Shown: one piece after another, positions 21,062-32,924 of the stretch
Layout: every line of letters begins with the position of its first letter
How positions within the stretch are numbered: the first letter of the stretch is position 1
Assembly: GCA_015345905.1 (NCBI GenBank)
Contig: JADDTR010000001.1
Span: 1,364,001 to 1,428,000 of the forward strand
Reading direction: 5' to 3'
Source of the DNA: Aotearoamyces nothofagi
Lineage: Eukaryota; Ascomycota; Leotiomycetes; Leotiales; Tympanidaceae
Length of the DNA: 64,000 nt
The notes under the pieces: model-generated
Seen by the model: only the letters and a program-made list of their open reading frames with translations
Told to the model about the DNA's origin: nothing
The model's database searches: none
Translations under genes and position numbers: made by a program

Positions 21062-21782
21062 GTCTTTGAGCCGGGATATGAGGGCCGTTTCTCTAGCTGG
21101 ATATGACTACGTGGATTGTTGTCGGAGTACTTTTAAATGAGACGGCGTTTCGCACGGAATTCATGTTCTGCAATGGATAATAGATCAGGTCTGGTTGCCG
21201 GTTTGTTTTATATAATGTAATACAGCTTATCCCTTGTAGGCGATAAGGAAGATTGAAAGATAACAGAGTCGTAGCATTATCAGCAACTTCTATTATACTT
21301 GTTATGGGATAATGAGAATGGGATTTTGATATTCGAGGTGTTAAATAAGCTGCCAGAGTAGCACAGCGTACGTTTTGACAGGCCGGCAGCCTTTAGTCCA
21401 GTCTCCCATGTAGTGCTGAGGTTATATTGGGATATAACTAAATTCTGCCAGACGTCTCATTCTTATCAGCCGAAGATTGCGATTTGGACGGGCTTCGGCG
21501 TTTCCCAAACTGCTCGACTTCGGGGGAAGCTTGAGGTGCTCCATTATTCACTTCAAGGGTCAGATTAACCATCTGACGATTACGGGGGATACCAATCACG
21601 ATAACGAAGTCCGCACTTCATCTCATCATCAACTCGACGCTTCAGCTAATCGAACACATCTGAGTTGAAAACGAAACTAGCCGTATGACTGTGATAATCA
21701 TATAAGGACCGTGATGTGCTCTTGACCATTTCTTATAGCCATTCTTCATTCTGCAGATCCATAATATCCTCTTATTACAGAT
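21062..21782. other. Intergenic region, nothing recognised
   Basis: The 720 bases between two co-directional genes contain only short frames. They presumably hold the 3' end of the basic-protein gene and the promoter of the oxidase gene. Confidence 0.5.
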
Positions 21783-23119
21783 ATGGGCTCAGAGACTCCC
21801 AAGGATGCCGCCGTCTTGAAAGTGGGAACGGGCACTTTTGGTCTCAGCACAGCTGTACATCTTGCTCGGCGAGGATACACCAATATCCAATGCCTGGACA
21901 GATGGCCCTACCCCTCCAGAGACTCCGCCGGCTACGACGTCAACAAGATCATCCGGATCAGCAATTCGCAGCCTATAATCGCCCGGACGAGCAGGGAGGC
22001 ATTTGCCGCGTGGCAGGAGCCGCTATTCAAAGACGTCTTCCACCAGGTCGGTCTGATAACCGCTGCCACCGGCGAGAAGGAGATCCGGAACTGTGAACGC
22101 ACGTACAAGCTCTGGGTCGAGGCCGGCGAGGCGGAAAATGTGCGCTGGCTGGAGGAGAAAGAGGATTTCCATGCGCTGGTACCGCAGCTGAAGGAAGGCC
22201 TGTTGCCTGGATGGAGAGGTTATTTTAACAAAATAGGAGGATGGGCACACGCGAGAGACGCGATGAAGGTCATGGGAGACGAGGCTGCGAAGCTGGGCGT
22301 GAAATTTGCGTCGGGTCCCGCAGCGACTATGCGATCGCTCCTTCTTGATGATTCCGGGCAAGCAATTGGGGTAGTAGCGGAAGACGGCACTGAGTGGACG
22401 GCTGATCGGATCGTGTTGAGCACGGGAGCTTGGAGCGATTCTCTCATCGACACTCGAGGACAGCTCGAGGCGAAATGCTGGACAGTGGCGCATATCCAAC
22501 TCACGCCTGAAGAGTGTGCCGAATTGAAAGACATCCCAGTCATCATGAACTTAGAAGAAGGTAAGCAAGCAACCAGCTCCAGCCCACCTCAGCAAAGTAT
22601 CATCTGACAGCTTCAGGATTCTTCTTCGAGCCCACCACCGAGGGCCATATCAAGATCTGCAACGAATTCCCCGGCTTCACAAACATCCAGACCCTGCCGG
22701 ACGGCCGGGAAGCCAGCATACCGCGCTCGCACGCCCAGCACCCAGCAGACACCATCCCCACGGAATCCCGCACCGAGATCCGCGCCCTCCTCTCCCGGAC
22801 CCTCCCGCGCCTCCGGGACCGCCCCTTCGTAGTCCAGAAGGTGTGCTGGTGCACCGACACGATGGATCGCAACTGGCTCATCGACACGCACCCGCGGCAC
22901 GCGCGGCTGGTCCTGGCGACGGGCGACTCGGGCAACGCCTTCAAGATGCTGCCCGTCATCGGGGCCTACATCGCCGACGTCGTGCAGGGCACGGCGCTGG
23001 ATCCGCTGGCGAGCGAGTCGTGGAGGTGGAGGCAGGAGAAGACGGGCCGGGGCGGCAGGCATGGCAAGACGAGAGATCTGAAGGACATGGATGGCTGGAA
23101 GCCCGATGGCTCTCGGTGA
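21783..23119 (+). CDS. FAD-dependent amine/amino-acid oxidase (FAOX/sarcosine-oxidase family)
   Basis: Two exons, 21783-22560 and 22617-23119, give 426 aa, the usual length for the DAO-type family of fructosyl-amino-acid, sarcosine and pipecolate oxidases. The N-terminus has the Rossmann motif VGTGTFGLSTAVHLARRGY (GxGxxG near residue 17) followed by an acidic LDR and SAGYDVNKIIRISNS, a hallmark of this group. VCWCTDTMDRNWLIDTHP supplies the cysteine region used for covalent flavin attachment. ATGDSGNAFKMLPVIG is the C-terminal FAD-binding glycine stretch. The intron is GTAAGC..TTCAG. The protein should oxidise a secondary amine or N-substituted amino acid and release H2O2; the substrate cannot be read. 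No peroxisomal SKL-type C-terminus is present (it ends PDGSR). Confidence 0.88.
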
Positions 23120-24007
23120 CGTCTGGGGCGTGGAAGGAGCTGGCGGAAGACATGGAACCCTTCAGCGACATCATCTAACTGGATAATAATCCATCTCTGA
23201 TGACTGGCGAGACAGACAGAGTAACGGATAGAATTCCTCATATCTCAGAGCGCATCAAGAAAGATCCTCGGGCTCATTCCTAACTCACACCAAGTGGATG
23301 GATGAGCTCTATGTAGCTTTGACGCTGTATTCGCAATATGTTGTAGGTTGTAGTGAGGATAATCTTTTTCCGGCGTGCTCGAGTTCACTCCATGGTGCTT
23401 GGCATTACATAAATGTAGAATCTGAGATTAATGGGGGGGGGGCATTTCATGTGGCTCCTCCACGAGCCGGTAATGTCGATGCCTTCTATCAAATTCTAGA
23501 CGCTGCTGTGGAAGGCTTCAAAGCAACGAGGAACACATCGCCATGAGCTTTTTCGACTACTTGTTGATTCTTCTAAAGTAGCATATTTTAGTGTATGGAG
23601 ACTTCTCTCTATAATCTCGCAATTAATGTGTGTACGGCAAATTTCTCCTTTCATACACTCCGAGGCCATAGTTAACTCAGTAGCTGCTACCGACCAACTG
23701 ATCTCATTACATATTTCCAGGAAAATTAATTCATCGCTATCTATTCCAGCCAACGCCAGGCTTCTCGCTCAACTCCAATTTCCCCAAATCCAAAACCTCG
23801 TATATCCAAAAAATCAAAAAAACTCAGGTCGACACATTGTATGCCAACGCCAGGCTTCCCGCTCAACTCCAGTTTCCCCAAATCCAAAACCTTGTATATC
23901 CAAAAAATCAAAAAAAGTCAGGTCGACACATTGTATACCAAAGCCAAGTATACACACACCCAACCGCAGCGGTAGCCCCCCACCACACGCATGCCACAAT
24001 TAGGTCA
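23120..24007. other. Intergenic region with tandem duplication
   Basis: No gene is supportable. A poly-G run lies near 23432-23440, and a 94-bp tandem duplication occupies 23749-23950. The frames spanning it exist only because the duplicated unit lacks stops in one phase. Confidence 0.5.
23749..23950. repeat. 94-bp tandem duplication
   Basis: The unit starting GCCAACGCCAGGCTTC (23749) is repeated at 23843 with only a few differences, mostly C/T transitions. A partial third copy begins near 23937. The low divergence means the duplication is fairly recent. Confidence 0.9.
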
Positions 24008-24436
24008 TCATGACAGCAAGAAGACAACATTTTCAGAGCTTTGCAATCTGAAAATATTTTTCTGTCTCCCCTCGACATTGCTTTCAGAGCCATGCCTACC
24101 CAAAGTATCTGGATAACAGTTAGAAATAATCTCTACAGATTGACAATGTGAGTTACATACTGCAAAAAGTAATGCAACCGTTGCGACTATGGATATTACC
24201 ATGAGAGTTGCCATAGTGAGGAGGGAGATCTTGTGCTCGTATAAGGAGTCTTGCTCCGTGACGCATGCGTGGATGACAAGACCTAGGAAGATCCACACTG
24301 GTGCTGCTGAGGCTATCAAGTTTATCGTTCTTGACAGGGAAAATCCTTCTAGCTCTCCAGTTGTATCTTGTGCTTGTGCTTGTCCTTGCCCATCCCGTGT
24401 ATCTGGCATCCCAGCGGCTTCGGCGGTATGTTCCAT
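24008..24436 (-). CDS. Putative small two-pass membrane protein, unknown
   Basis: A frame of 142 aa starts with a polar, Q/A/G-rich stretch (about 1-33). Two strong hydrophobic segments follow, TINLIASAAPVWIFLGLVIH and ISLLTMATLMVISIVATVAL, separated by a short acidic loop. The segment after the second TM, from about SVEIISN onward, is less protein-like and begins near a GTATGT site (reverse strand). The real gene may therefore have an intron there and another C-terminus. I do not recognise the family. It lies between two tandem duplications and a decayed regulator, so it could itself be a remnant. Confidence 0.4.
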   Translation of the reverse strand: MEHTAEAAGMPDTRDGQGQAQAQDTTGELEGFSLSRTINLIASAAPVWIFLGLVIHACVTEQDSLYEHKISLLTMATLMVISIVATVALLFAVCNSHCQSVEIISNCYPDTLGRHGSESNVEGRQKNIFRLQSSENVVFLLS

Positions 24437-24999
24437 TTCAAAGGTGGGAAGTAAACTTGTAGTTACCTCTTCAAGTTCGCTAGTTGTAATAGTCGTGATG
24501 ATCGAATTTACTCGCCAGTTCCCGAATTCGATCAGTGATAGTCGTGGTTTTGTAGATCTCGAGATTACTGTCGAGAGGGATGAGCTCGAAGGATATTGAA
24601 TAATGTGAGTTTGAAGGATGTGGAATGATCAGCTGGGATCGACGAGGGTATTTATAGGCGGTAGGTTCTGTCGAGGATGAACAGAAATCTCTTAAACCCC
24701 CTCGTTTTGGGGGGGGTTTGGACTGAGGAAGCTGTGGTGGAGCTTCGATCCTAATTTGGACTCAAATTGTACGTACGCTGCGTCGGATCGTGCCTTCCTA
24801 GATGGTGCCCTCGTTTTTTGAGGGCTTGGACTGAGGAAGCTGTGGTGGAGCTTCGATCCTAATTCGGACTCAAATTGTACGTACGCTGCGTCGGATCGTG
24901 TCTTCCTAGATGGTGCCTTCCCGAATGGTACCTACCTTGGGTACCTTAGACTCCTCTAGACATTAGTCGGAGCCAAAAATTGCCACTTATGGTTGAATC
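24437..24999. other. Intergenic region with tandem duplication
   Basis: This holds the 5' flank of the small membrane protein gene and a 108-bp tandem duplication (24698-24925). No gene is seen. Confidence 0.5.
24698..24925. repeat. About 108-bp tandem duplication
   Basis: The sequence from CCCTCGTTTT through GACTGAGGAAGCTGTGGTGG to GCGTCGGATCGTG..CTAGATGGTG is present twice in a row, at about 24698 and 24808. Few substitutions separate the copies; the main difference is a variable G/T run after CCCTCG. The second copy ends about 75 bases from the broken end of the Zn2Cys6 gene. Confidence 0.9.
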
Positions 25000-25914
25000 A
25001 GCGCAGTGGCGCTTTTACGTACATCCAAAGCCCATTGCAGCTGCCATATGGATGTACTGGTAGAACTTGAAAGTGCCAGAAATCATGTGGAGGGTACAGC
25101 CAAATTGCGGTAATTTGGAACGATTGGATAAGTTGCAAGGACTTTTCCCCTCTTATTATTGCATGGTCAGCGAAAGCTTGCAGGACTTCAGCATGAAGCC
25201 GACTATGTAGATCCTCATCTGTCGTTCCTGCCGCGGCGGTAATAATCGTTAGGAAGAGAATTGGCGTTGCTTTGTGCACGTCGGCCGCGGCCTGGTCCGG
25301 GGTAAACGTAACAATCGTCATGTATGTAATGTGATTCTTGATGAAAGAGTTGAATAGCTCGGTAGCAGTTTCCATTGATACGATGCCGCGGGCAACCACA
25401 TCTGGTGAGCCCGGAGATCGAGGTGGTAGGTATTGATTATTGTTCAATTGCCTGAATTCTTTATCTCTAGTATTCCCCAAAGCTCCCATAGCGGTGGCAT
25501 CAGAATGAGTTGTAGCCCGGTGTACCGATGCTGAGCTGGCTCGTCTTCAACGCTGGACTCCTCCCCCGCATCTTCATCAACATCGTCTGAGCCAAGGCTA
25601 CAAATATCATCTCGCCCATGACGCCTCTCTATACGTACACCCTTTCCTTTGCCAAGAAGAGAGCGCATAACCCTGATTTCTCTCTCTCGCTCTGCGACTC
25701 TGGTATCGGTCCTTTTGCGTCGACGTCTTTGCTGTGAAGCAGTATAGTGACAAGGACGGCCAGATTTACTGCATCGCTGACATTTTCCAGAAGATGGATC
25801 ATTTGCGGGCAAACAACGAACCTTAAGAGCTCGACATGGTTTACAAGCGCGGTTCATGTGCTCACTAGGAGGTTCTGAGGCAGCTTGTAGGATAGCATTT
25901 ATAGGCTGAGACAT
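25000..25914 (-). pseudogene. Decayed, truncated Zn2Cys6 transcription factor
   Basis: From ATG 25914 the protein reads MSQPINAILQ.., then a binuclear zinc cluster: RACKPCRALKVRCLP and CQRCSKSGRPCHY, six cysteines in the usual order. A basic linker RRRRKRTDTRVAE follows. A second frame (25489 to about 25070) encodes the start of the fungal regulatory middle domain (VARGIVSMETATELFNSF, then TPILFLTIITAAAGTTDEDL and IIRGEKSLQLIQSFQ). The join between frames near 25450-25510 could be an intron (a weak GTACAC..ACTAG candidate) or a frame break. Near 25000-25075 the expected FYQYIHMAAAMGL-like sequence continues only by changing frame twice within about 45 bases. The remaining middle domain and C-terminus are absent. 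It was probably a pathway or nutrient regulator and is now a relic. Confidence 0.75.
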
Positions 25915-27135
25915 ATTGCAGGAAATATATGGCTGACTCCTAATGCTGAGGTAAATACTTCCCCTAATTCGGTGAGGGGTTGGGGTGACATAGCATATCC
26001 AAACGTCTAATGAGGCGTCTGTGTATAAATGGATAGAATGATGTAGGTGGGCTGGGTCTACGTTGAGCCGCTCTTGATAAGTATGTGTGCCTAATATATC
26101 GGTAATACAGAACGGGGAATACATAGCATAGCGTCTCTATATCCCTGTCAATATACGCGATATACATACAACCTCGATCAAAGGTAACATATCTCCTTAA
26201 TCAAACCCTATATATCTTCTCAAATAGAACAATATGGCTTTAAGTATATAGTAGTATATGCATGAGCCAATGTAACCTCTCGCTTATATATATTGTAGTA
26301 TAATGTCTCGTTGAAAAGGAAATCCCCATCCTACTCCACCCTAGGGAGAAGGATAAACCCTCCTATAAATACTACAACTGTACCAGAAATTGAGGCGCCA
26401 TCGAGTCATTTCGAGCTGGCTCTCCCTCTCCCAGCTGTTCAGAACAGACCAGTCAATCACTGGTGCCCCGCCTGTTAGTGCTATTCGATCTGCCTTACAA
26501 TAATCATCGGCGTCTATTTGATCTTTTATACCATGATGCTACTGATATACAAGAGCGAGGGCTTTTCTATAATTTGACATAATTATGGTTTCGCTGCGCC
26601 ACCGCTAAAATACAGGCGATGGTAAATCGTGACCACCTAATTAATTGTACTCGGGCATCGGGAGAAATACGCCAGGTTGGAAAGCATCCCTACCGCCAAA
26701 ACCTCCTCAACTTTATCGATCACTCCAGTGCGTTCAAGGGCCATAAGGACTGTTTCAAACCCGACTCTTGGAATACCTGTGTATTATATGCACCAATCAA
26801 TAATTCCATATCACTAAGATCCGAGTGAATAGATGCACACACATAAATGCATATACATTTCTTTCTTCTCGCACGAAATTAGAAATTCCACCATTCTAAC
26901 TAATTAATTATTGGTCTCGATTTCGTACTTCTAACTGCAACCAATCACACCCCTCACTCGAGGGGGAAACCGTATATACACAAAAGTTGCCAGAGTCGTA
27001 GGGCTCAAAAGACCTAGCGAAGCAACTCGAATTTCATGAACCTAAAACTCCCGATCCATGTTTATGATGCTTTGTACAGTAAGTTTTCATTATTTACTTC
27101 CTCTCCCCAGCTTGTGATAGGACGAGGCCGGTCTT
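25915..27135. other. Intergenic, moderately AT-rich
   Basis: No coding signal is seen. The region is AT-rich around 26100-26330 and 26840-26960. It includes the 5' flank of the decayed regulator and the 3' flank of the HMG-CoA reductase gene. Confidence 0.5.
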
Positions 27136-30100
27136 TTACTGTATGCTCGTCATTGCTAAGGTAACTGGGGTCTGAGAGCCGGCTGTAGGTGCCGGCGTGT
27201 TTGATCGCGTGGCTGGCGTGCTACGGTTGTGGGCCATATGACTCTTTACGAGATGGCCAGCTGCTAAGGCACTGCACAAGGATAATTCTCCAGCTAAGAC
27301 AGCTGCAGCAACGATGCGTGCTAGCTTGCGCGCGTTGTCGCCAGGATTGGTAGGATGTGAGCCTCTTACGCCGAGGAGGTCGAGCATGGCGGCTTGGGGC
27401 TCTAGAATAGTACCGCCACCTAGCGTACCTACTTCGATGGATGGCATGGAAACGCTAATTTGTAGAGATCCTCGAAGACTAAAGAGGTTAGTATCGAAGT
27501 TGGAAGATTTCGGAGATTGACTTACTTCTTCATGATAGTAATGCAGTTACTGCTCTCGACATTCTGCGCAGGATCTTGTCCGGTGGCCAAGAAAATGGCC
27601 GTTACGATGTTTGCAGCATGTGCATTGAAGCCTCCCAAAGCACCAGCCATAGCACTACCAATCAAGTTCTTACTGATGTTGAGCTCAACCAAAGCATCGA
27701 CATCACTCTTAAGAACCTTTCGGACAACATCTCCTGGAATAATTGCCTCGGCCACAACACTCTTGCCTCGTCCATCGATCCAGTTGATAGCTGCAGCCTT
27801 TTTGTCCGTGCAGTAGTTGCCAGAGACAGAAATAATTGCCATATCGTCAAAGCCACTCTCTGTTGCCATGACACTCAGCGCGTGCTCGACACCTTTAGAA
27901 ATCATGTTCATTCCCATAGCATCACCAGTAGTCGTCTTGAAGCGAATGTACAGATAAGTACCAGCCAATGCTGTTTTCATCGATTGTAGGCGTGCAAATC
28001 GACTGGTAGAATCAAATGCTCTCTTCATAGTCTTCTGACCAACTTCGGAATCAAGCCAGAGCTTGGCAGCACCAGCTCTTTCGAGTGTTTCAAAACCAAT
28101 ACAAGGTCCTCGGGTCATACCATCACCAGTCAAGACTGTGACCGCACCACCTCCAGCATTGATGGCCTTAGATCCACGACTAGTACTTGCAACAAGAACT
28201 CCCTCAGTCGTGGCCATAGGTATGAAATAGCTCTGGCCGTCAATAACTAAAGGTCCAGCTACACCAACAGGCAATGGCATATAGCCAATTACGTTCTCAC
28301 AGCACGCGCCCAGAACTCGATCCCAATCGTAATGCTCATACGGCAATTTGGAGTCTTCAAGCAAACTGGTCGTATCTGAAGTTGCTGTGGTACGGGCCAC
28401 TACACCTCTTCGGATTTTCACAGCTCGTGTGGTATCTTTTAAGGTTCGTTCTAAAGCATAGCCAGGGATTTTCCCCTGTAAAGATAACTCGATAAGTTCT
28501 TTATCGGTGAGCTCGGGAGCTCGCTTCTCTAGGAGAATCTTTTCAATTTGCTGTGTTGACCGACGAAGTGCTATCTGGACTAAGGGAGGGCTCTTGACCA
28601 TGGTGATTAGATCTTCTTCATCGTCTGTTGTTGCTGGCGTAGGCAAATCACGGATAGATTGGCTGTCGCCGAATTCTCGGGGCATTGAAGGTTTGGATAT
28701 CTGCGAAGCGTTGAACTTTTCGGCCTGATCTAAGGCAACCGGGTCCACTGGATGATCGGGAACCTGGGGGTCCTTGATACTCCACCTCGCGGCATTGAAC
28801 AGATATCCATTGAGCACAACGCTCATTGCAAGAGCGACGATGATCCATTTTGAAAGGACCGGATCCTCTAAGCTTTTCAATAATCCCTCTACGACCCTTC
28901 CGCCCATTCCATAATCTCCAAGATGATAGTCGGCATACGCAACATCAAGAGCAAGGCTGGTGCGGGATTTTCCTTTTCCGTTTCCTTTGAGGGGTGGGGC
29001 ATAATGGATAGATGGGTATTCAAGCTCATATTTGATCGGCGAAAGTACTGTAACAACGGTGGCCTGGCCATTCTTCTTGGCTTGGTCAAAAATGGTATCT
29101 AACCCATTGGCAGCCACTTTGAAAGGGTCCATGGGAGGAGGCGTCATAACGCTTGAAAATCCGTATCCATAAAGGCTGGCTACCGTTGGTGTAACCGTGT
29201 TGTTCTTTCCACCCCGGAAAGGCAGAGTACACAGATTTAGGATATTAATCAAGACAAACCCAGAGACCATTAGAATCTTGAACTTTGGCACACTGCTATC
29301 CTTGACTTTCCGTCCAAAGATGTGGGCCTCGCCATTTGAACCAGAATCGTCCACTTTCGGCCATTCATTGCTTTGAGCGACATTTTCAGCTACCTGCTTA
29401 CTTATGCCGTCATCTTCCAGAGCTCTCCGAAGGTCCACGTGACGCCTTATCCTGTTGATCTCGAGTTTGATGCTCAAGATTGACGTATAAAACGTGAATA
29501 GCAAAGCACAATCGAAAAATAAGATCCAGGCCGCCAAGAAGCAGAATTGTTGGAGACCACCTTGGACGCCTGAAGCTGCGCCAGCAACAAGGATCAAGAT
29601 CTCAATTGCGTAATCCCGGACAATTTCGAAGCCCTTTTCCTTTATGGCCACTTGAACAGCGTACTGGATGGATGTTGATGCAACGCTAGACGTCTTCACA
29701 TTCTGATTAATGGATGAGCTTCCATCTGAAGCCGGTTTTCGATGATCCAGAGCAGCCGAGAGAACTGCCTTGGTTAAAATGATTGATTTCTCAAAGCCGA
29801 CTGTAACTACTAAGAAAGGCAGGCCTTCTGATAATAGAACCATGTTGATTGGGACTCCCAATTTTGTTGTGACGATGAGACCGAATAGGAAGGAGAATAG
29901 GGAAGAGGATAAAACGGTTGCTGCGAGCCAAAAGTTGGAGCCCATGCGGCGCATGGAGACGAAAAGTGAAAAGAAGGTCAAGTTCATGGATAGATACCCT
30001 AGCACCATTATAATGATATCCAGTGTCTCGGCGTTCTTGATGAGATCCACGAATCTAGTCCAGCCATCGAATGCCCAGAGTCTTAGGCCAGTGAGGGAGC

Positions 30101-30767
30101 CGTGTGTTCCCGCAGCTTTCATGATCCACAGTTTCTCTTCATTTACAGAACCAGACTCCTTGCCATTGCCTGCTTTGTTATCTTCAGGCACGGCCAAAAC
30201 ATTCGGGATCTCTTGCGCAGAGGCAAGGAATTCGGGCGCTTGATCATACGGTATGCAAAATGCTAACGCACTGTCTTGCGAAATCGGGGCAAGGGGATTT
30301 GACGTTGACGGAAGCTCACGTATGGAGAGGTTTTGGGGCAATGGGATAGTATGTGACAGTGGCGCGGTCTGGGGCGAGTTGTCGGACAATGAGTCAGGGA
30401 AAACAAACGTTAAAAGAGCGAGGTGTTCTGTTCCAGGTTCCAGTGGGATGTCATTGTCGCATGGCTGCCACTTCCACCCAGTCTCCTCGCCTACTCGAAG
30501 CTGCCTGCTCCCTTCAACCAGGGAAGACCATTCTGCTCGCCCTGCCGGAGTGACTCTTGGCTCAAATAGACGGGCTTCTAGCAAGGTCATATAGGTGGTA
30601 CTCGCCAAAAGAGCAGCAATAACAACTGTGTGTATAGGATGTAGGCATGCCCGTCGCGACAGAAGCTGGAGCAAGGGCGTGATTTGCCTGTTGAGCCATC
30701 CCGGTTGAGACTTGTTACTGGTGATCTGCGGACCGCGGAATTGCGTTGGAAGTAGAGATGCAATCAT
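27136..30767 (-). CDS. hmg1: 3-hydroxy-3-methylglutaryl-CoA reductase
   Basis: Exons 30767-27526 and 27478-27136 give 1,194 aa, the usual length of fungal HMGR. The enzyme converts HMG-CoA to mevalonate with NADPH in the ER membrane, the committed step to sterols and isoprenoids. Residues about 60-560 hold the membrane domain, including a sterol-sensing domain ([20 protein letters not shown] to [19 protein letters not shown]). A lumenal/linker part follows. The catalytic domain (about 760-1170) shows [17 protein letters not shown], the [13 protein letters not shown] catalytic-Glu stretch, [11 protein letters not shown] (Asp/Asn, NADPH side), [20 protein letters not shown] and the catalytic His in [11 protein letters not shown]. 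The spliced join [17 protein letters not shown] is in frame. All key residues are present and the full membrane domain is kept, so this looks like the housekeeping enzyme. It is 9 kb from the PKS. Confidence 0.97.
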
Positions 30768-32924
30768 GGTGTTGAGTATGAAGGAGAATGCGAGTGCTAT
30801 ATCGAAGGCATGGACGTGGTTGCTAAGCGTTTCGTCTGGTCTATGTCTATAGGTCTCACCGTCAGTTCAAGCGTCTTTAGAGCGGCGGTGAAATTCGTGT
30901 CCAGAGCAAAAGAAAAGCGAATTGATATCAGTCTGCTACCCCACGGGATTGCCGCAGAGCGGCTACACCAATAGGGACATAGAGCATGAGGCCACAGCCT
31001 CCGAGACAACTTTCGGGGCTTATATAGAAGATCAATGCGGGTTGCACTTACCTTCGCTCGTGATGTTAAGATGCAAGCACTCGAGTCAGCCAGGTGTCAG
31101 AGAGAGAACAGCAAGAGAAGGAGAACAGGATGTGGCGGATTGAAGCAGGCGTCAATTACAGCTCAAGGAGACTCTGAGGACATGGAATCGACCTTGACCG
31201 CACGAGAGGAGCAAGATGGCTTAGTACGGCGCGCCGTCGACGGTCTGCCCTCCTTATTCGTATTCCTAGAAAATTCGCTAGCTCGCAAGCGTCAGGGTGC
31301 CACTGCGTCAGGCACCATCACCGCTCGGAACGCTATCTCGGGTATGGACGGCGATAAAGAAGACTGCCACAACGGACGCTGGCCGGGCAGTTATTGACAT
31401 TGTTACTGTGCTCTAAAATCTCTAAGATCTCTCGTGCCATCTTACCGCTGTCGCTGTCGCTGTCGCTGCTCTCTGGGCTCTCACACGTTCACAGGCATGA
31501 ATGGAGCAACAAGCCGGGCATTCCCTGGCAACGTGACCGCCTCGCCAAGTACGTGCCATCTAGAAATCCTCTCCGAAGCTTATGCGGTTTCTGTGGAGTG
31601 AGTTGCCCCTTCTAGGTTATCATTAGTCGTACGAGGTCAACAAACAACACCTGACAGGGGCTATTCCCACGATAACTTTAAAGCACTGCAATGAGGTACC
31701 TAATAGCGGTATAATGACGATATAGTGATGTGCCCTATTCACTTGTTCTCTAGCGGATTGGCGACAGCGCGTTAATTCGTGTTAATTCGTGTTCGGGAAG
31801 CCTCCTCGAAGGATTCGGTTTCTAGCGCAACTGCAGCAACTTGTTGATGAAGGGGTTACGGAGGATCTGACATGCTGAAACGTCCAGAAAGCCAGCCAGC
31901 TAGCCGGTCAAGTCAGCCTTGCCTCGAGTCCCTGGTTTTGAGCTCTTCTCAGCAGAAGAGGATCCAATCTGCGGTGAAGCAATAGAAGTGTACTCTGCAG
32001 GCATTCACACACGTGATGAAGTGGCGAGCACATTGAGCGCTTGTCGCCGAGGTTTCACTTGGGATTGCGCGTCTTCGAGCAAGCTGGTCCTTGTGTAGAC
32101 AGTCCAATTGTCGGCATCGGATTGCATGCAATTGGCTGTGACAGTCAGGATCAAACAATATCTTATATATGTGATGTGTGTGGTACACACGAAACCGGCT
32201 CTTGCTAGTAGGTAGAATCCAAAGCCACCGTGCTTTGCCATTGCTCATCATACGATGTAATATAACCACCACCTTAATTCTTCCCCAAGCCAGCGCCAAG
32301 TCGAAGCTATGCTAAACGGCTCTTATCTCTTATCATGTAGGTCACAAGGAGCCACATCCGTGTAGGAATCTCTTGGAAGAGTACGAATGTGGACTATGAA
32401 GGTCCAGTATATTATTGCAGCTTGCCTCTGTGGAAGGGTAATCCGAAGATCAGCCTCCTTTGCAGTCCCCGATTGATCCCGACACAAGACGTGACAAGAG
32501 CAGCGGGCCTTCCGAAGAAGATCTCACTATATGCCGAAGCTGAGTGACTGTTCAAGGTGCTGCGTAAAAGAAAGTGCCAGTGCCAAAGGAAGAAAAAGAG
32601 CGAAAAGGGTGAGTGTTAGTTCAATGACTTGATAGGGGGTAAAGGTGAAAAATTTTACTCCATATAACAAGTAATCGCAGTCAACCTTCCGTCAGTCGCA
32701 TCTCCAGTCAGCATTGATGACTTTGAATGCTGCAATTACAGCGCTTGAATAATGTTGTTCGCAAATTCTCTCATTTTGCCGCGACTAAATATAAAAAGAT
32801 TTCGCTGACTAATCAGGCACTAACGACCCTTGCTACATCGCAAGCACTTAGAGGCTCCTACTCTATCGTACTTCCCCGTCTTTCTCATCAGCGTTATTTT
32901 CTTTCCACATCAGCTCTCTTCAAC
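30768..32924. promoter_or_regulatory. Long divergent intergenic region
   Basis: These 2.2 kb separate HMG-CoA reductase (minus) from the zinc-finger gene (plus) and should contain both promoters and leaders. A CGCTGT hexanucleotide repeat of about four units lies at 31445-31470. Frames at 31035-31397 and 31949-32299 are open but have no recognisable protein features. An ATG in frame with the zinc-finger gene stands at 32727. Confidence 0.5.

Noticed and set aside
27136-30767. Calling the HMG-CoA reductase a statin-type self-resistance copy
   Set aside because: The full-length enzyme with an intact sterol-sensing domain and flanking conserved genes fits a housekeeping role better; proximity alone is not enough.
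31035-31397. 120-codon plus-strand frame upstream of HMG-CoA reductase
   Set aside because: There are no recognisable features, and the position is in a divergent promoter region.
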